From Nissolia schottii (Eukaryota > Streptophyta > Magnoliopsida > Fabales > Fabaceae), in contig QANU01056638.1 in NCBI GenBank assembly GCA_003254905.1, positions 155,717-219,716 on the forward strand: 64,000 nt of DNA, written 5' to 3'. The notes below the pieces were generated by a model, which saw only the letters and a list, made by a program, of their open reading frames with translations, searched no databases and was not told the origin of the DNA. Both the position numbers and the translations under genes were made by a program. The first letter of the stretch is position 1, and each line of letters starts with the position of its first letter. Positions 63,138 through 64,000 of the stretch are shown here, in pieces.

Positions 63138-64000
63138 CAGAATCACAAATTCTGTTTGGCTGTGAGACATTTGATTAGCCCATACTCTAACCTCCCCTCA
63201 TCTCCAATCAGATTCTTTGGAGGCCGATTTGTTGTCCTCACCATATAGAGGCTTTGCGTGACTGTCATTGAAGTTATTGTTTGGTGTAAACCAATGCCAA
63301 ACCTTGCCATCATCTCTATGCATCCCTAATTTCTCACTTACCTAGTTTGTAAGGGGTGTTAGCTGCCAAGGCAGAGAGTCTCACTTAATTTTTTTTCATG
63401 TTATTTTTAATGTTTTCATGCTTTCTTGTCTTTTTGCATTTTCTGTCTTTGCTTTAACTTAGGTTTTGCATAGCAACCATGTGTCAGTTAGCCATAGCAG
63501 GATGTAGGCAGGATTAAGATATGAGAGAGTTTGATCTTCAATATAAGAGAGCTAATTTGCTTGAACAAACTCGCTTAGGGTATTGACAATATGAGATTCC
63601 CCTTGTAAACAAGTACTAATGATGGATTCAAAAAGAAGAAAATCAAAGGACCGGCATCCTTATGATTCAACAAATCCCGATTTGATAGGCTTCAACAAAT
63701 CAATAACCTAATCATTGTGGTTTGATGAAAAGTTTGAGGGTTCACGACAATTTATCTCCTTCCTTATCCTTTGCATCTTAATTAAGTATCTTAATTAGGA
63801 TTGTTAGCATTAAGAGATCCTCATTTCGCCAATTTGGCTTATTTGCCTTCTTGATTACATACCTTGTGAGCTAGAAGTGTTGGCTCTTGTGGCTCACTTT
63901 GTAATTCATTTTGGTATCAATGAAATGAATTCTCATCTTTGTCCTAAAAAAATTTCTTAAAAGAAAAATTAACCTTTAATATTTCATCTCTCAAAACTGC
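63138..64000. other. right-edge intergenic DNA, nothing recognised
   Basis: No coding-like frame, no element ends and no repeat pattern that I can support. Any gene lying to the right would start outside the window. Confidence 0.4.

Overview
The window is nuclear DNA from a flowering plant, probably a eudicot. Coding exons are short and split by many AT-rich GT-AG introns, the gaps are full of small transposons, and four plant genes can be rebuilt exon by exon. The plant SINEs and copia/gypsy remnants fit this. A legume is my impression from the repeat types only; the sequence does not prove it.

Layout. 1-2352: AT-rich, no gene seen. 2353-11010 (minus): VPS41, the HOPS tethering subunit, 19 coding exons, 958 aa. 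11415-14632: a 3.2 kb non-autonomous hAT-type element just upstream of VPS41 that contains LTR-like sequence. 15501-15810: a Mutator-type MITE. 17284-33653 (plus): VPS50/syndetin (CCDC132-like), the EARP subunit, 25 coding exons, 1103 aa, with a Tourist-like MITE in an intron. 34589-36358: two head-to-head copia fragments forming a long inverted repeat. 36674-36841 (minus): an orphan coding-like exon. 38838-44583 (minus): serine carboxypeptidase-like 51 (SCPL51), 13 exons, 465 aa, with a SINE and a MITE in introns. 44.8-58.8 kb: gene-poor and transposon-rich, with Stowaway-like MITEs, a tRNA-derived SINE with target-site duplication, a gypsy-like remnant carrying a TTCGAA palindrome array, and a GC-rich Mutator-like element with 139 bp inverted repeats. 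59119-60700 (plus): a PLATZ zinc-binding transcription factor, 224 aa, whose start codon may be a one-codon exon. 61679-63129: a hAT-type MITE split by a Mutator-like element with about 310 bp inverted repeats.

How the genes relate. VPS41 and VPS50 are divergent neighbours and both belong to membrane tethering complexes of the endosome/vacuole system (HOPS and EARP). SCPL51 is a secretory-pathway hydrolase and PLATZ is a nuclear regulator; neither has an evident functional link to the pair. All exon coordinates come from reading splice sites by eye and checking that the reading frame closes at every junction. Product names rest on recalled family similarity, not on a search. No strong candidate for a wholly new biological system was found; the most unusual items are the palindrome arrays, the nested elements with intact target duplications, the copia inverted repeat and the orphan exon.
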